Positions 27,989 through 36,063 of a stretch of 64,000 nucleotides of DNA are shown here, one piece after another; position 1 is the first letter of the stretch, and the number at the start of each line of letters is the position of its first letter. A model generated the notes under the pieces. The model had not been told where the DNA came from. It was given only the letters and a program-made list of their open reading frames with translations, and ran no database searches. The position numbers were made by a program, and so were the translations under genes. The DNA is from Spirochaetota bacterium. Its GTDB lineage: Bacteria > Spirochaetota > UBA4802 > UBA5550. The DNA is taken from positions 138,381 to 202,380 of the forward strand of contig JAGNKX010000010.1 of NCBI GenBank assembly GCA_017999915.1, in the 5' to 3' direction.

Positions 27989-28921
27989 ATGAAACCATCG
28001 ATGAGCTTATCGGCCCTATGCGCTGCCCTGTTGATGCTGGCGGCGTTATCGCTGCCGCTTCCCGCGGCGGCGCAGCAGAAGCAGGGAGCGCAAAAGAAGC
28101 AGGCGGCTCAGCAGAAGCAGGCGCCGAAGCAGCAGAAGATGTACGAGGTAAAGAAAAAGACTGACGCTGACGGCAAGCGCCAGTGGCATATCAGCGTCGG
28201 TTTCAGGGCGGGATGCTTCTGGTGGCAGCCGGTATGGCAGAAGTACGTGTCATTTAAAGAGGTCACAAAGGGAGTGGACAGCTTCACCTATCGGATGGGC
28301 CCCAACGCCATTTACGGTCCCATGCTGGGTTTCACCATCAACGAGCGGTGGAGTCTCGCCTGGAATTTCCAGTATGGCCGATATATCGCTGACGCGCGCT
28401 CGCTCATTTATCTCAGTCCTTTTTTGATACCGGGAAAGATCCATTTCGCGGTCCAGAAAATGGACAGCGACCTGCTGGTAATGGTGACACTGGCCAAGTT
28501 CGCGCGGCTCTTCTTCGGCCCCCGGTACCAGGGGTACCGTTATGATGAAAAATTTCTGATCTTCAAATCGTCGGAGGTGGTGTACCATTCGGTCGCCATG
28601 GGGTTCGGCTGCGCCTTCACGGTGCCCATCGCCGCAGGGTTCTACTTCCTGCCGAACCTGTCCCTGGTGGGCCTGGTAGGATGGGAGGAGGCAAATCCGT
28701 ATAAGATCTCATACACGCTCCAGAGCGAAGCCGCCATTGCCGGGGCCCTGGGCTTCAACGGCAATATCGATTTCGGGTACTATATAGCCCAGGCGGGCAT
28801 TTCAATCACTGTCGGGTTCCGCGCGCAGTATCTGCATTATCTGAAAAAGGTCCGCGCTTCCTATGGGAACAACGCCGATGTCTTCTTCGGACCGTCCATG
28901 GCCGTAGTCTACACCTATTAA
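27989..28921 (+). CDS. Probable outer-membrane beta-barrel protein
   Basis: ATG 27989 has GGAGGGG six bases before it; earlier in-frame starts lack this. The 310-aa product has a signal peptide ending AAAQQ, a low-complexity Gln/Lys/Ala segment (QQKQGAQKKQ-like, residues about 28-55), then alternating amphipathic strands rich in aromatic residues and Gly (FRAGCFWWQPVW, LAWNFQYGRY, GFYFLPNLSLVGLVGW) and a C-terminal strand AVVYTY ending in Tyr, all typical of a small barrel in the outer membrane. No specific family is recognised. It directly follows the FecR-domain gene and may share its transcript. Confidence 0.7.
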   Translation: MKPSMSLSALCAALLMLAALSLPLPAAAQQKQGAQKKQAAQQKQAPKQQKMYEVKKKTDADGKRQWHISVGFRAGCFWWQPVWQKYVSFKEVTKGVDSFTYRMGPNAIYGPMLGFTINERWSLAWNFQYGRYIADARSLIYLSPFLIPGKIHFAVQKMDSDLLVMVTLAKFARLFFGPRYQGYRYDEKFLIFKSSEVVYHSVAMGFGCAFTVPIAAGFYFLPNLSLVGLVGWEEANPYKISYTLQSEAAIAGALGFNGNIDFGYYIAQAGISITVGFRAQYLHYLKKVRASYGNNADVFFGPSMAVVYTY

Positions 28922-29197
28922 TCGGGCCCCTGCCGGAGCGGCGGATCGCCGGTCACTGGAGATCCGCCCCTCCTGCCGCCATATAGCCCGTGTCGGATTG
29001 CCCTCCCGGCATAGATGCTCACCGAGCGGTTTTTTAATGTTATTCCAAAATTGTTTTGACAATAACCGCAAAATGGAATCGAATCAATAAAAAGTAAAAC
29101 GTGGCAGGGGGTGGAATTGTCATCATGTCGTCCCCGCCGTGTAAACACATTCACAATAATTTACAACATAAACTAAACATTATCCCGGAGGACTCTA

Positions 29198-29614
29198 ATG
29201 ACTAAAAAGCTTATTTCTTTTTCAATTATCGCGTTGTTCTGCCTGAGTGGATGCGGCAAATACAGCGATGTCAAATCGGTCATTAAGGACATGACCAAGG
29301 CGGTTAACAGGTGCACGGAAGACATAGGCAAGGCGAAAAGCGGGAAGGAGTACGCGAAGGCGATGGATGAATATACGGATAAAATGTATGCCTTGAAACC
29401 GAAGCTCTACGGGCTTTTTGACAAGTACCCTGAATTGAAGAACACCTACCCTGATGACTTGAAAAAAGCCATGGATGACTACAAGGCCAGCGAGACGAAG
29501 TGGCTGGAGGTTTTTAAATCGACCGCCCTTCAATTCAAGGGCGATAAGGACCTCGACGCCGCCATGCAAAAATTCGGCAAGATGAACAGCGAGACTATAT
29601 ACAAGAAAAAATAA
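29198..29614 (+). CDS. Small helical lipoprotein, unknown
   Basis: Start ATG 29198 is preceded by CCGGAGG. The 138-aa protein has a textbook lipoprotein signal (FCLSGC, Cys at about 19) and a mature part that is almost entirely helical and charged, with Tyr and Lys repeated (KLYGLFDKYPEL, DDLKKAMDDYK). Such short helical lipoproteins are frequent in spirochaetes; no function can be assigned. A long GC-rich stem-loop follows the stop codon directly. Confidence 0.65.
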   Translation: MTKKLISFSIIALFCLSGCGKYSDVKSVIKDMTKAVNRCTEDIGKAKSGKEYAKAMDEYTDKMYALKPKLYGLFDKYPELKNTYPDDLKKAMDDYKASETKWLEVFKSTALQFKGDKDLDAAMQKFGKMNSETIYKKK

Positions 29615-29620
29615 TATTCG

Positions 29621-29661
29621 CGAGGCCCCTTCCCGGCGCTTGTAGCGCCGGAGGGGCCTCG
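29621..29661 (+). terminator. GC-rich stem-loop after lipoprotein gene
   Basis: CGAGGCCCCT (29621-29630) and inner CCGGCGC pair with GCGCCGG and AGGGGCCTCG (29645-29661) around a TTGTA loop; a two-base bulge is the only flaw. No T-run follows, so it may be a Rho-independent terminator of weak type or a 3' stabiliser. Confidence 0.5.
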
Positions 29662-29741
29662 ATCCGCAAACGGCCGGCTTACCTTTGTGAAGTATACCCC
29701 GCATGATAGCAAAAAAATTATAACAGATGGAGAAGCTTGAA

Positions 29742-30494
29742 ATGAAAAGATTGCTGATGTTCGTCGCGGTTTTTTTATGTATGGCACCCGCCTTCGCGGA
29801 AAAGGTTTCACAATCCGATATTGACGGCCTGATCAACAGCCGGTTGACCTGTTATATCCCCATGGGCCATTCAGCCATCACCCTGATGAAGAATAACAGG
29901 TATTCCATGGAGCTGGGCAGTCCGGGACTTGACTGGCGGAGCGAAGGGAGGTACGAGCTGAAAAACAGCAGGCTCCTCCTGCACCCGGAAAAATGTTACG
30001 ACGGGACCACCAGCAAGACGCTTTCCCCGGACTGCGGCAATACGATGGGAGAAGCGGTAGCCACCCTGGATAAATCAGACAGCGATCTCTACTTCTCGAA
30101 ATATCTCGTTATTGAGGCGGCGGACAGGAAAAAAATCGCCGGCGACACCGCCATCCTGAGATTCGGCCTGCCGGGCACAAAGGTGACGGCTGGTTCCCGG
30201 CGCTCCTTCGACGGCATCAATGTGATCACCATGGGCATGCAGATGGGCGTGGTGACCGCCAACGCGAAGATCAGGTTGAAGCCCTCGACACAGGCGCGGT
30301 CAATGAAATACCTTGAATCTCCGTATGGTCCCGGTTCTCTGACGGAATCCGTTCCGGCCGGAACGTCTCTGAAAGTCAAGGCCCGCACCGTGGAGAAGGA
30401 TAAGGTCGGCCAGTGGAACAATTACTGGTACCTGGTTGACGTGGGCATGTGCTCTGATGTCTGGATTTTCGGAGAGCTGGTCAAGCTGAAGTAG
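29742..30494 (+). CDS. Exported protein with C-terminal SH3-like domain
   Basis: ATG 29742 with GGAG nine bases upstream starts a signal peptide (MKRLLMFVAVFLCMAPAFA) with cleavage after AFA. The middle (about 20-150) has a compact region with Cys at three places (LTCYIP, EKCYDG, PDCGN) that could form disulfides. The last 80 residues are an SH3 module: VTANAKIRLKPSTQARSM, then KVKARTVEKD, then a YWYLVD/WIFGELV ending. It resembles the window-edge protein at 1-649 in layout, so the genome seems to carry a family of exported SH3 proteins. Confidence 0.7.
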   Translation: MKRLLMFVAVFLCMAPAFAEKVSQSDIDGLINSRLTCYIPMGHSAITLMKNNRYSMELGSPGLDWRSEGRYELKNSRLLLHPEKCYDGTTSKTLSPDCGNTMGEAVATLDKSDSDLYFSKYLVIEAADRKKIAGDTAILRFGLPGTKVTAGSRRSFDGINVITMGMQMGVVTANAKIRLKPSTQARSMKYLESPYGPGSLTESVPAGTSLKVKARTVEKDKVGQWNNYWYLVDVGMCSDVWIFGELVKLK

Positions 30495-30526
30495 CATTTT
30501 TAATTCAACAGTAAGGATATCCGCCT

Positions 30527-30760
30527 ATGGCTCTGTTAAGGGATTTTATACTTAAAATCGTACCGCAAGGGATGGCATCGAGAATGGAAAAGGAATCCAG
30601 GGAATGGCTGATGAAGTGCCGGCAGTGCGGTCATGCCATATCCGTGTGGGACGCCGGCGGTCTCCGATATAAAGCCGGGGGAAATCCGGTGCGTGGATTT
30701 CATTGCCCTCAATGCGGAAAGGTCACCGCCCATGATGTGAAACGATCGACCGATTCGTAA
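30527..30760 (+). CDS. Small zinc-ribbon protein
   Basis: The 77-aa protein has an AAGGA site seven bases ahead of ATG 30527. Two Cys pairs, CRQC near residue 31 and CPQC near 59, each separated by two residues, form a probable Zn-ribbon. The first 25 residues are a basic/hydrophobic helix. No family is recognised. It follows the SH3 gene by 32 bases and may share its transcript, but lacks an export signal, so it should be cytoplasmic. Confidence 0.55.
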   Translation: MALLRDFILKIVPQGMASRMEKESREWLMKCRQCGHAISVWDAGGLRYKAGGNPVRGFHCPQCGKVTAHDVKRSTDS

Positions 30761-30993
30761 GGCCCGATGGATCTCGGGTCCATGACACGGCGGGGCTGAA
30801 AATCATAACCATACCTGGCCATCAACCGCGGCATTCCATCCTTTCTGTAGGAATATATCCTACAGAACAATTCCGCATCGGAGTATCCCAAAAACAGACA
30901 AACGCCTATTTACGGCGGTCCGGTAATATACTACTTTCTATATATCATGTCATGACCGTATGGGGAATACTTTCTTTATAGCAGGATGGCGCC

Positions 30994-31500
30994 ATGAAAG
31001 GTAAGAGATTAAAAAACAGGAAAGAAGACTTGCGGGAGCAGCTCTCCGAGATCGAGGAGGAGCATGAGGAGTTCGCCACCTTCATGATAGGCGAGGAAAC
31101 CTACGGCGTGGACATCCTGAAGGTCCGCGATATCATCGGGATCACCGATATCACCCCCGTGCCGAAAAGCCCCCATTTCGTGAAGGGGGTCATCAACCTG
31201 CGCGGCAACATCGTGCCCGTCGTGGACCTCAGGCTCAAGTTCAGGATGGCGGAGCGCGAGTATAACAGCGCGACGGTCATCATCGTCGTGGAAGTGAAGG
31301 GACGCTACATCGGCATGATCGTCGACTCCGTCTCCGACGTGATCGACATCAAGGTCGAGAGCATCCACGAGAGCCCGCACTACAGCGCGAATATCAGGGA
31401 AGACTTCATTCAGAGCGTCAGCAGAAAGGACGACAAGCTTATAATAATACTGGATGTTGACCGGATCCTCAATACCAGCGAGATTGAGAAAGGTGAATAG
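30994..31500 (+). CDS. cheW: CheW-like chemotaxis coupling protein
   Basis: CheW links chemoreceptors to the CheA kinase. The 168-aa protein has a charged N-terminal helix (about 1-22) and then the CheW beta-fold: FATFMIGEETYGVDILKVRDII, PVPKSPHFVKGVINLRGNIVPVVDLRLKF, and GMIVDSVSDVI. CheW proteins of this length are normal (about 150-170). No cheA, receptor, cheY or cheR is nearby, so it is an orphan or part of a system elsewhere. ATG 30994 has AGGATGG upstream; a strong terminator follows the stop. Confidence 0.93.
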   Translation: MKGKRLKNRKEDLREQLSEIEEEHEEFATFMIGEETYGVDILKVRDIIGITDITPVPKSPHFVKGVINLRGNIVPVVDLRLKFRMAEREYNSATVIIVVEVKGRYIGMIVDSVSDVIDIKVESIHESPHYSANIREDFIQSVSRKDDKLIIILDVDRILNTSEIEKGE

Positions 31501-31533
31501 ATACACGGTAAGCCCCCTGTGTATGAGTCAATT

Positions 31534-31559
31534 CCGGCGCCACGGCGCCGGTTTTTTTT
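31534..31559 (+). terminator. Intrinsic terminator of cheW
   Basis: CCGGCGCC (31534-31541) pairs with GGCGCCGG (31544-31551) and is followed by eight T (31552-31559), 34 bases after the cheW stop. Confidence 0.85.
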
Positions 31560-31740
31560 GTAATGGCTTACGCGTGAGACCTGTTATATCACTGTCATCG
31601 ACGAATCCCTGTAATACGGGATGAGGATAAATCTTTTTCTGGATATTTATATTCATGGATTTCTCACACCGCCAAGCGGGGTTCGAAATGACATATATAG
31701 ATAAACAAAAAGTCAATTATTGATTGAAGGAAGGTGGTAT

Positions 31741-32496
31741 ATGAATCGTCTTGTTGTGAAGCCGCGGTATGTCGGTTTATTGGCACTCGCGCTGATGGTC
31801 CCCGTTCTTGTCATGGGCGGCGACAAGGGACCGGTGATATCTTCCACGGCGGCGCTGAAGCTTTTAAAAGACGGCAACGCCCGGTTTGTTTCGGGAAAAC
31901 GTCAATACCCCAACCAGGGCATGGAGAGGCTTGAAGAGACGAAGAAGGGCCAGCATCCCTTCGTCACCATCCTCTCCTGTTCCGATTCGCGCGTTTCCGT
32001 GGAGCACATCTTTGACGCGGGCATCGGCGATATTTTTATCATCAGGGTAGCCGGCAACGTCAGCGGCATTGACGAGATCGCCACCATGGAATACGGCACG
32101 GAGCACCTCCATACGCCCCTCCTGGTCGTCCTGGGCCATACGGCCTGCGGCGCGGTTACGGCGGTCACCAGGGGCGACAAGGTGGGCGGCAGCATTCCCC
32201 ATCTCGTCGGCAGGATCAAGCCGGCCGTCGCAAAGGCGAAGAAGAAGGAGGGCCCGGAGTTCTCTGAAAAGCTCCTCGACGCGGCCATCCGGCTCAACGT
32301 ATGGCAGGCCATCGAGGACCTGTTCAAAAAGAGCGATATCGTGGAGGAGCTGGTCAGGGAAAACAAGCTGACGGTTGTCGGCGCGCTCTATCACCTTGAC
32401 ACCGGCGAGGTTGAATGGCTGGGCGGGCATCCCGATCAGAAAGCGCTCATGTCCGGAGCGGCTAAGTCAGGGGCAGGGAAACATAAGCACAAGTAA
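31741..32496 (+). CDS. Exported beta-class carbonic anhydrase
   Basis: Beta carbonic anhydrases interconvert CO2 and bicarbonate with a Zn held by two Cys and one His. The motifs are present: SCSDSRVSVEHIFD and VLGHTACGAVTAV, plus SIPHLVGRI and VVGALYHLDTGEVEW at the C-terminus. ATG 31741 with AGGAAGG upstream gives 251 aa and an N-terminal signal peptide (about 25 residues ending VMGG), so the enzyme works outside the cytoplasm, perhaps to balance periplasmic pH or inorganic carbon. The C-terminal tail is Lys/His-rich. It stands alone between terminated cheW and the 61-aa Cys-rich gene. Confidence 0.92.
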   Translation: MNRLVVKPRYVGLLALALMVPVLVMGGDKGPVISSTAALKLLKDGNARFVSGKRQYPNQGMERLEETKKGQHPFVTILSCSDSRVSVEHIFDAGIGDIFIIRVAGNVSGIDEIATMEYGTEHLHTPLLVVLGHTACGAVTAVTRGDKVGGSIPHLVGRIKPAVAKAKKKEGPEFSEKLLDAAIRLNVWQAIEDLFKKSDIVEELVRENKLTVVGALYHLDTGEVEWLGGHPDQKALMSGAAKSGAGKHKHK

Positions 32497-32660
32497 GCCG
32501 CTTCACCCGCTCCACGGCAACGGCTTCGCCGGCTGATTTATGACCGGATGCGGGAAAAATAATATATTGACAGATCAATGACAGTCGGGCATCCTGAATC
32601 ACGTTCCCGGGCATTCTGTCCCGCCCGGGAACGGATACTACTGTTCAGGAAGGCCTGCAC

Positions 32661-32846
32661 ATGACAACAATAACCGATAAAGACCGTGAGATGGCTCAGC
32701 GTTGCGCCGAGTGTCCCGTATGCTCCCGGGCCAGGAAAAAACAGCGCGGCATTGCCTTCTGGTTCGTCAAGAATATCGAAAACGGCCTGTGTCCCTACTG
32801 CGCGGCCTATGAAAGGGTTTACGGCAAGAAGGCCCACGAAGCCTGA
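32661..32846 (+). CDS. 61-aa Cys-rich protein upstream of hyuA-like gene
   Basis: ATG 32661 has AGGAAGG nine bases upstream. The 61-aa product is basic, with Cys at four places: QRCAECPVC (three Cys, spaced 2 and 2) near residue 15 and LCPYCAA near 44. The Cys-x2-Cys pairs suggest a zinc ribbon or a metal/redox site. No family is recognised. It lies only 17 bases before the HyuA-like gene and is probably co-transcribed with it and the HDAC-like gene, which itself carries a Cys-pair tail. Confidence 0.55.
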   Translation: MTTITDKDREMAQRCAECPVCSRARKKQRGIAFWFVKNIENGLCPYCAAYERVYGKKAHEA

Positions 32847-32863
32847 CGGATCGGCCAGCGGTC

Positions 32864-34537
32864 ATGGCATCATCGGATCTGTATCTCGGCCTTGACGTCG
32901 GCGGGACCCATACCGACGCGGTACTTGTCGGCGACAGTGGGATTGTCTCCCACTACAAGGCGGTCACCGACCACTCCAACCTGCTCCTGTCGGTGCGCAA
33001 AGCCATAGAGGAAATCACCAGGGATGCCGACAAAACCAGGATCAGGCGGATAAACCTCAGCACCACCCTTTCCACCAACGCCATCGTCGAGGACAAGCTC
33101 GAGGATGTCTGCGTCATCATATCCTCCGGCCCCGGCATTGACCCGGGGAATTTCAAGATCGGCGCTTCCTTTAATATGATCGAAGGGTCCATCGACCACC
33201 GGGGCAAGGTCGTCAAGGGCTTGGACGCGAAGGCCATCGCGCGCATCGGCGCCGATGCCGGCAAGAAGAAGATCAGGACCTTCGCCGCGGTCACGAAGTT
33301 CTCGACCCGCAACCCGGACCAGGAGAACGAGATAGCCAGGGAGGTCAAGGCCGCGTCCGATTTCATCACCCTGGGTCACAAGCTCTCCGGGCAGCTCTCC
33401 TTTCCGCGGCGCATTGTCACCGCCTATTTCAACTCGGCGGTGTGGCGCCTGTACAACTCCTTCGCCGACGCCATCGCCAAGGGGCTGGGCGAGCTGGGTA
33501 TCAGCGCCGAGATCAACGTCCTGAAAGCGGACGGGGGCACCATGCCCTTTTCGCTCTCCCGGGACATCCCCGTGGAATCGATCCTGTCAGGGCCGGCGGC
33601 CAGCGTCATGGGCATCGCGGCCCTCTGCGACATCACCCAGGACTGCATCATGCTCGACATCGGCGGAACCACCACGGACATCGCCATCTTCGCCGACGGC
33701 GTGCCCATCATAGAGAACGACGGGATTGCCCTGCAGTCCTATCCCACCCTGGTGCGGGCCCTGAAGACCCGCTCCATCGGCATCGGCGGCGATTCGGTCA
33801 TTCGCCTGAAGGGGAAAGAGGTCACCGTGGGGCCGGACCGGAAGGGGCCCGCCATGGCGGCCGGCGGGGCGGAGCCGTCCCTGGTGGACGCGCTGAACAG
33901 CCGGAAGGTCATCAGTTACATGGACACCGAGGCCTCCGTGAAGGGCATCGCGGCCCTGGCGAAAAAGGCCGGCCTTTCTGCGGCGAAGCTCGCGGACGCT
34001 GCCTTTGATTACGCCGTGGGACGCATCAGGGACGAAGTGAATGACATGCTCGACGGTATCAACAACCGGCCGGTCTACACCATCCACGAGATGCTGGAGG
34101 GGAAGAAGATCGCGCCGAAGAAGGTATATGTCATGGGAGGGCCCGCCAGGGGCTTCCGCGACAGGCTGGCCGACGCCTTCGGCATCGAGGCCGTGCTCCC
34201 GGAGAATTTCGACGTGGCCAACGCCATCGGCGCCGCCCTGGCCAAGACGACCATCGAGATCGAGTTCTACGCCGACACGAGCCGTGGCGAGCTCCTCATC
34301 CCGAACATCGGCGTGCGCCAGAAGATACCCGCCGGCTACACGCTGAAGGACGCGGAGCGCGACGCCCGCAAGCACCTGGCGGCCCACCTGAAAGGGCTCG
34401 GCGTGCCGGTATCTGAGGCGGACACGGACATCATCGAATCATCATCGTTCAACATGGTTGACGGATTTTATACCGCGGGCAGGGACATCCGGGTCAAGTG
34501 CCAGATCAAGCCCGGCGTGATCAAGAGGCTCTCATGA
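32864..34537 (+). CDS. HyuA-family hydantoinase/oxoprolinase-like ATPase, short form
   Basis: The 557-aa protein has the ASKHA-type nucleotide sites of the Hydantoinase_A family: DVGGTHTDAVLV (phosphate 1), LDIGGTTTDIAIF (phosphate 2), SIGIGGDSVIRL and an adenosine site YVMGGPARGFRD near the end. Characterised relatives use ATP to open cyclic amides (hydantoin, 5-oxoproline) or activate ketones for carboxylation, always with a HyuB partner. Here HyuB is absent and the protein is shorter than the usual 650-700 aa. Its stop overlaps the start of a histone-deacetylase-family gene (ATGA), showing translational coupling. The substrate cannot be read from sequence; a cyclic or N-acyl amide is likely (inference). 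Confidence 0.88.
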   Translation: MASSDLYLGLDVGGTHTDAVLVGDSGIVSHYKAVTDHSNLLLSVRKAIEEITRDADKTRIRRINLSTTLSTNAIVEDKLEDVCVIISSGPGIDPGNFKIGASFNMIEGSIDHRGKVVKGLDAKAIARIGADAGKKKIRTFAAVTKFSTRNPDQENEIAREVKAASDFITLGHKLSGQLSFPRRIVTAYFNSAVWRLYNSFADAIAKGLGELGISAEINVLKADGGTMPFSLSRDIPVESILSGPAASVMGIAALCDITQDCIMLDIGGTTTDIAIFADGVPIIENDGIALQSYPTLVRALKTRSIGIGGDSVIRLKGKEVTVGPDRKGPAMAAGGAEPSLVDALNSRKVISYMDTEASVKGIAALAKKAGLSAAKLADAAFDYAVGRIRDEVNDMLDGINNRPVYTIHEMLEGKKIAPKKVYVMGGPARGFRDRLADAFGIEAVLPENFDVANAIGAALAKTTIEIEFYADTSRGELLIPNIGVRQKIPAGYTLKDAERDARKHLAAHLKGLGVPVSEADTDIIESSSFNMVDGFYTAGRDIRVKCQIKPGVIKRLS

Positions 34538-35844
34538 TAAAGGCAAAGAACAGCATGGGGCTCATCTTCTTCCCCGCCTTCGACTGGGCCATATCGCCGA
34601 CCCACCCGGAGCGGGAGGAGCGGCTCCTCTACACCCAGGACCAGCTCAGGGAGGAGGGGATCTTTGACATCGACGGCCTCTCCGAGTTTAAGCCGGACAT
34701 CGCCACGGAAGAGGACGTGATGCGCTCCCATTTCTGCTTCCCCGACGTGGACACGGTGACCACGGAGTCGCACATGATCTCCGCCGGCGGCGCCATCAAG
34801 GCGGCGCGCATCGTCATGGACGGGACCGTGGACAAGTCCTTCGCCCTGGTGCGGCCGCCGGGACACCACGCCATGAAGTCGGTCCACGGCAACCGGGGCT
34901 TCTGCAACATCAACAACGAAGCGATCATGATCGAGTACATCCGGGACCATTACGGCACCCGGAAGATAGCGGTGGTGGATACGGACTGCCACCACGGCGA
35001 CGGCTCCCAGGACATCTACTGGAACGACCCGGACGTGCTCTACATTTCGATCCACCAGGACGGCCGCACCCTCTACCCCGGCTCGGGCCACGTGGACGAG
35101 CTCGGCGGGCCCAACGCCCTGGGGAAGACCATCAACATCCCCCTGCCGCCGGAGACCTGCGACGAGGGGTTCCTCTACGCCATCGACGAGATCGTGCTGC
35201 CGATCCTGAAGGACTTCAAGCCGGAGCTGATCGTGAACTCCGCCGGCCAGGACAACCACTACACGGACCCGATCACCAACATGAGTTTCTCCGCCCAGGG
35301 ATACGCGATGCTCAACGAGAAGCTCAACCCGGACATAGCGGTCCTCGAGGGGGGATACTCCATCCAGGGGGCGCTTCCCTACGTGAACCTGGGGATCATC
35401 CTGGCCATGGCCGGCGTCGACTACTCCCACGTGCGGGAGCCCGATTACCGGAAGGAAGCGCTCCGGCAGGACGCGCGCATCACCGAGTACATCAGGAAGC
35501 TCAAGGACGTGGTGCTGGACGCCTACTTCAACCCGCCCGAATACGAGAACCTTCCGCCCTACGGCGACTTCATGACGCGGAAGAAGAACGTCTTCTACGA
35601 CACCGACGGCATACGGGAGACGCAGATAGAGAAGATCATGCGATGCAAGGAATGCTCCGGCCTCTACAGCCTGGAGACCTTCTCCACGGTCTGCTCCCTC
35701 TCCCTCGGTATCGAGATCCCCATCGGCGCGTGCAAGAAATGCGTGAAGGAAGGGGTGAAGCTCCTGAACGACGCGAAGAAGTCGGGGAAGTTCAATACCA
35801 TCCAGGTCATCGACCGCGTGAAGAAAGAATACTACCGGGTGTGA
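34534..35844 (+). CDS. Histone-deacetylase-family amidohydrolase with Cys-rich tail
   Basis: ATG 34534 overlaps the hyuA-like stop by four bases; 436 aa. The arginase/deacetylase fold motifs are complete: RPPGHHA (about 107-113), GFCNINNEAIM, VVDTDCHHGDGSQDIYW (149-163, metal Asp and His), AGQDNHYTDP (second metal Asp about 240) and LEGGYS (catalytic Tyr about 275). These enzymes hydrolyse N-acyl amides, such as acetyl-polyamines or acyl-lysine. Signature changes from the consensus (HHGDG for HHGNG, AGQDNH for AGFDAH) mark a sub-family. The last 65 residues carry CKEC (about 371) and CKKC (about 402), a probable Zn-ribbon. In the same operon with HyuA, it may act on a ring-opened amide (inference). 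Confidence 0.9.
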   Translation: MIKAKNSMGLIFFPAFDWAISPTHPEREERLLYTQDQLREEGIFDIDGLSEFKPDIATEEDVMRSHFCFPDVDTVTTESHMISAGGAIKAARIVMDGTVDKSFALVRPPGHHAMKSVHGNRGFCNINNEAIMIEYIRDHYGTRKIAVVDTDCHHGDGSQDIYWNDPDVLYISIHQDGRTLYPGSGHVDELGGPNALGKTINIPLPPETCDEGFLYAIDEIVLPILKDFKPELIVNSAGQDNHYTDPITNMSFSAQGYAMLNEKLNPDIAVLEGGYSIQGALPYVNLGIILAMAGVDYSHVREPDYRKEALRQDARITEYIRKLKDVVLDAYFNPPEYENLPPYGDFMTRKKNVFYDTDGIRETQIEKIMRCKECSGLYSLETFSTVCSLSLGIEIPIGACKKCVKEGVKLLNDAKKSGKFNTIQVIDRVKKEYYRV

Positions 35845-36063
35845 ATACTGCGGCTTGAGATGCACTGCATGACACTCGCGCCTTTGGCGGGTGCTGCGGC
35901 CATATGGATTTGGTTGCCGAAGAGGAACTGCACGGATTCTTTAATAGGTTGCCGCGTGATGCGACATTATCGATCTGAAAACTTTTCAATCCGGAGCTGC
36001 CGCCCTCCACTACGGCATGCATGCATGAGAAAAAACGCCATATCAGACAAGGGCGTCTCATAA

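Noticed and set aside
28940-28968. GGCGGATC/GATCCGCC stem after the barrel gene as a terminator
   Set aside because: Loop of 13 bases and no T-run; left uncalled.
34468-35865. 465-codon minus-strand frame opposite the HDAC-like gene
   Set aside because: The plus strand carries every catalytic motif of the family; the minus frame is a GC-driven shadow.
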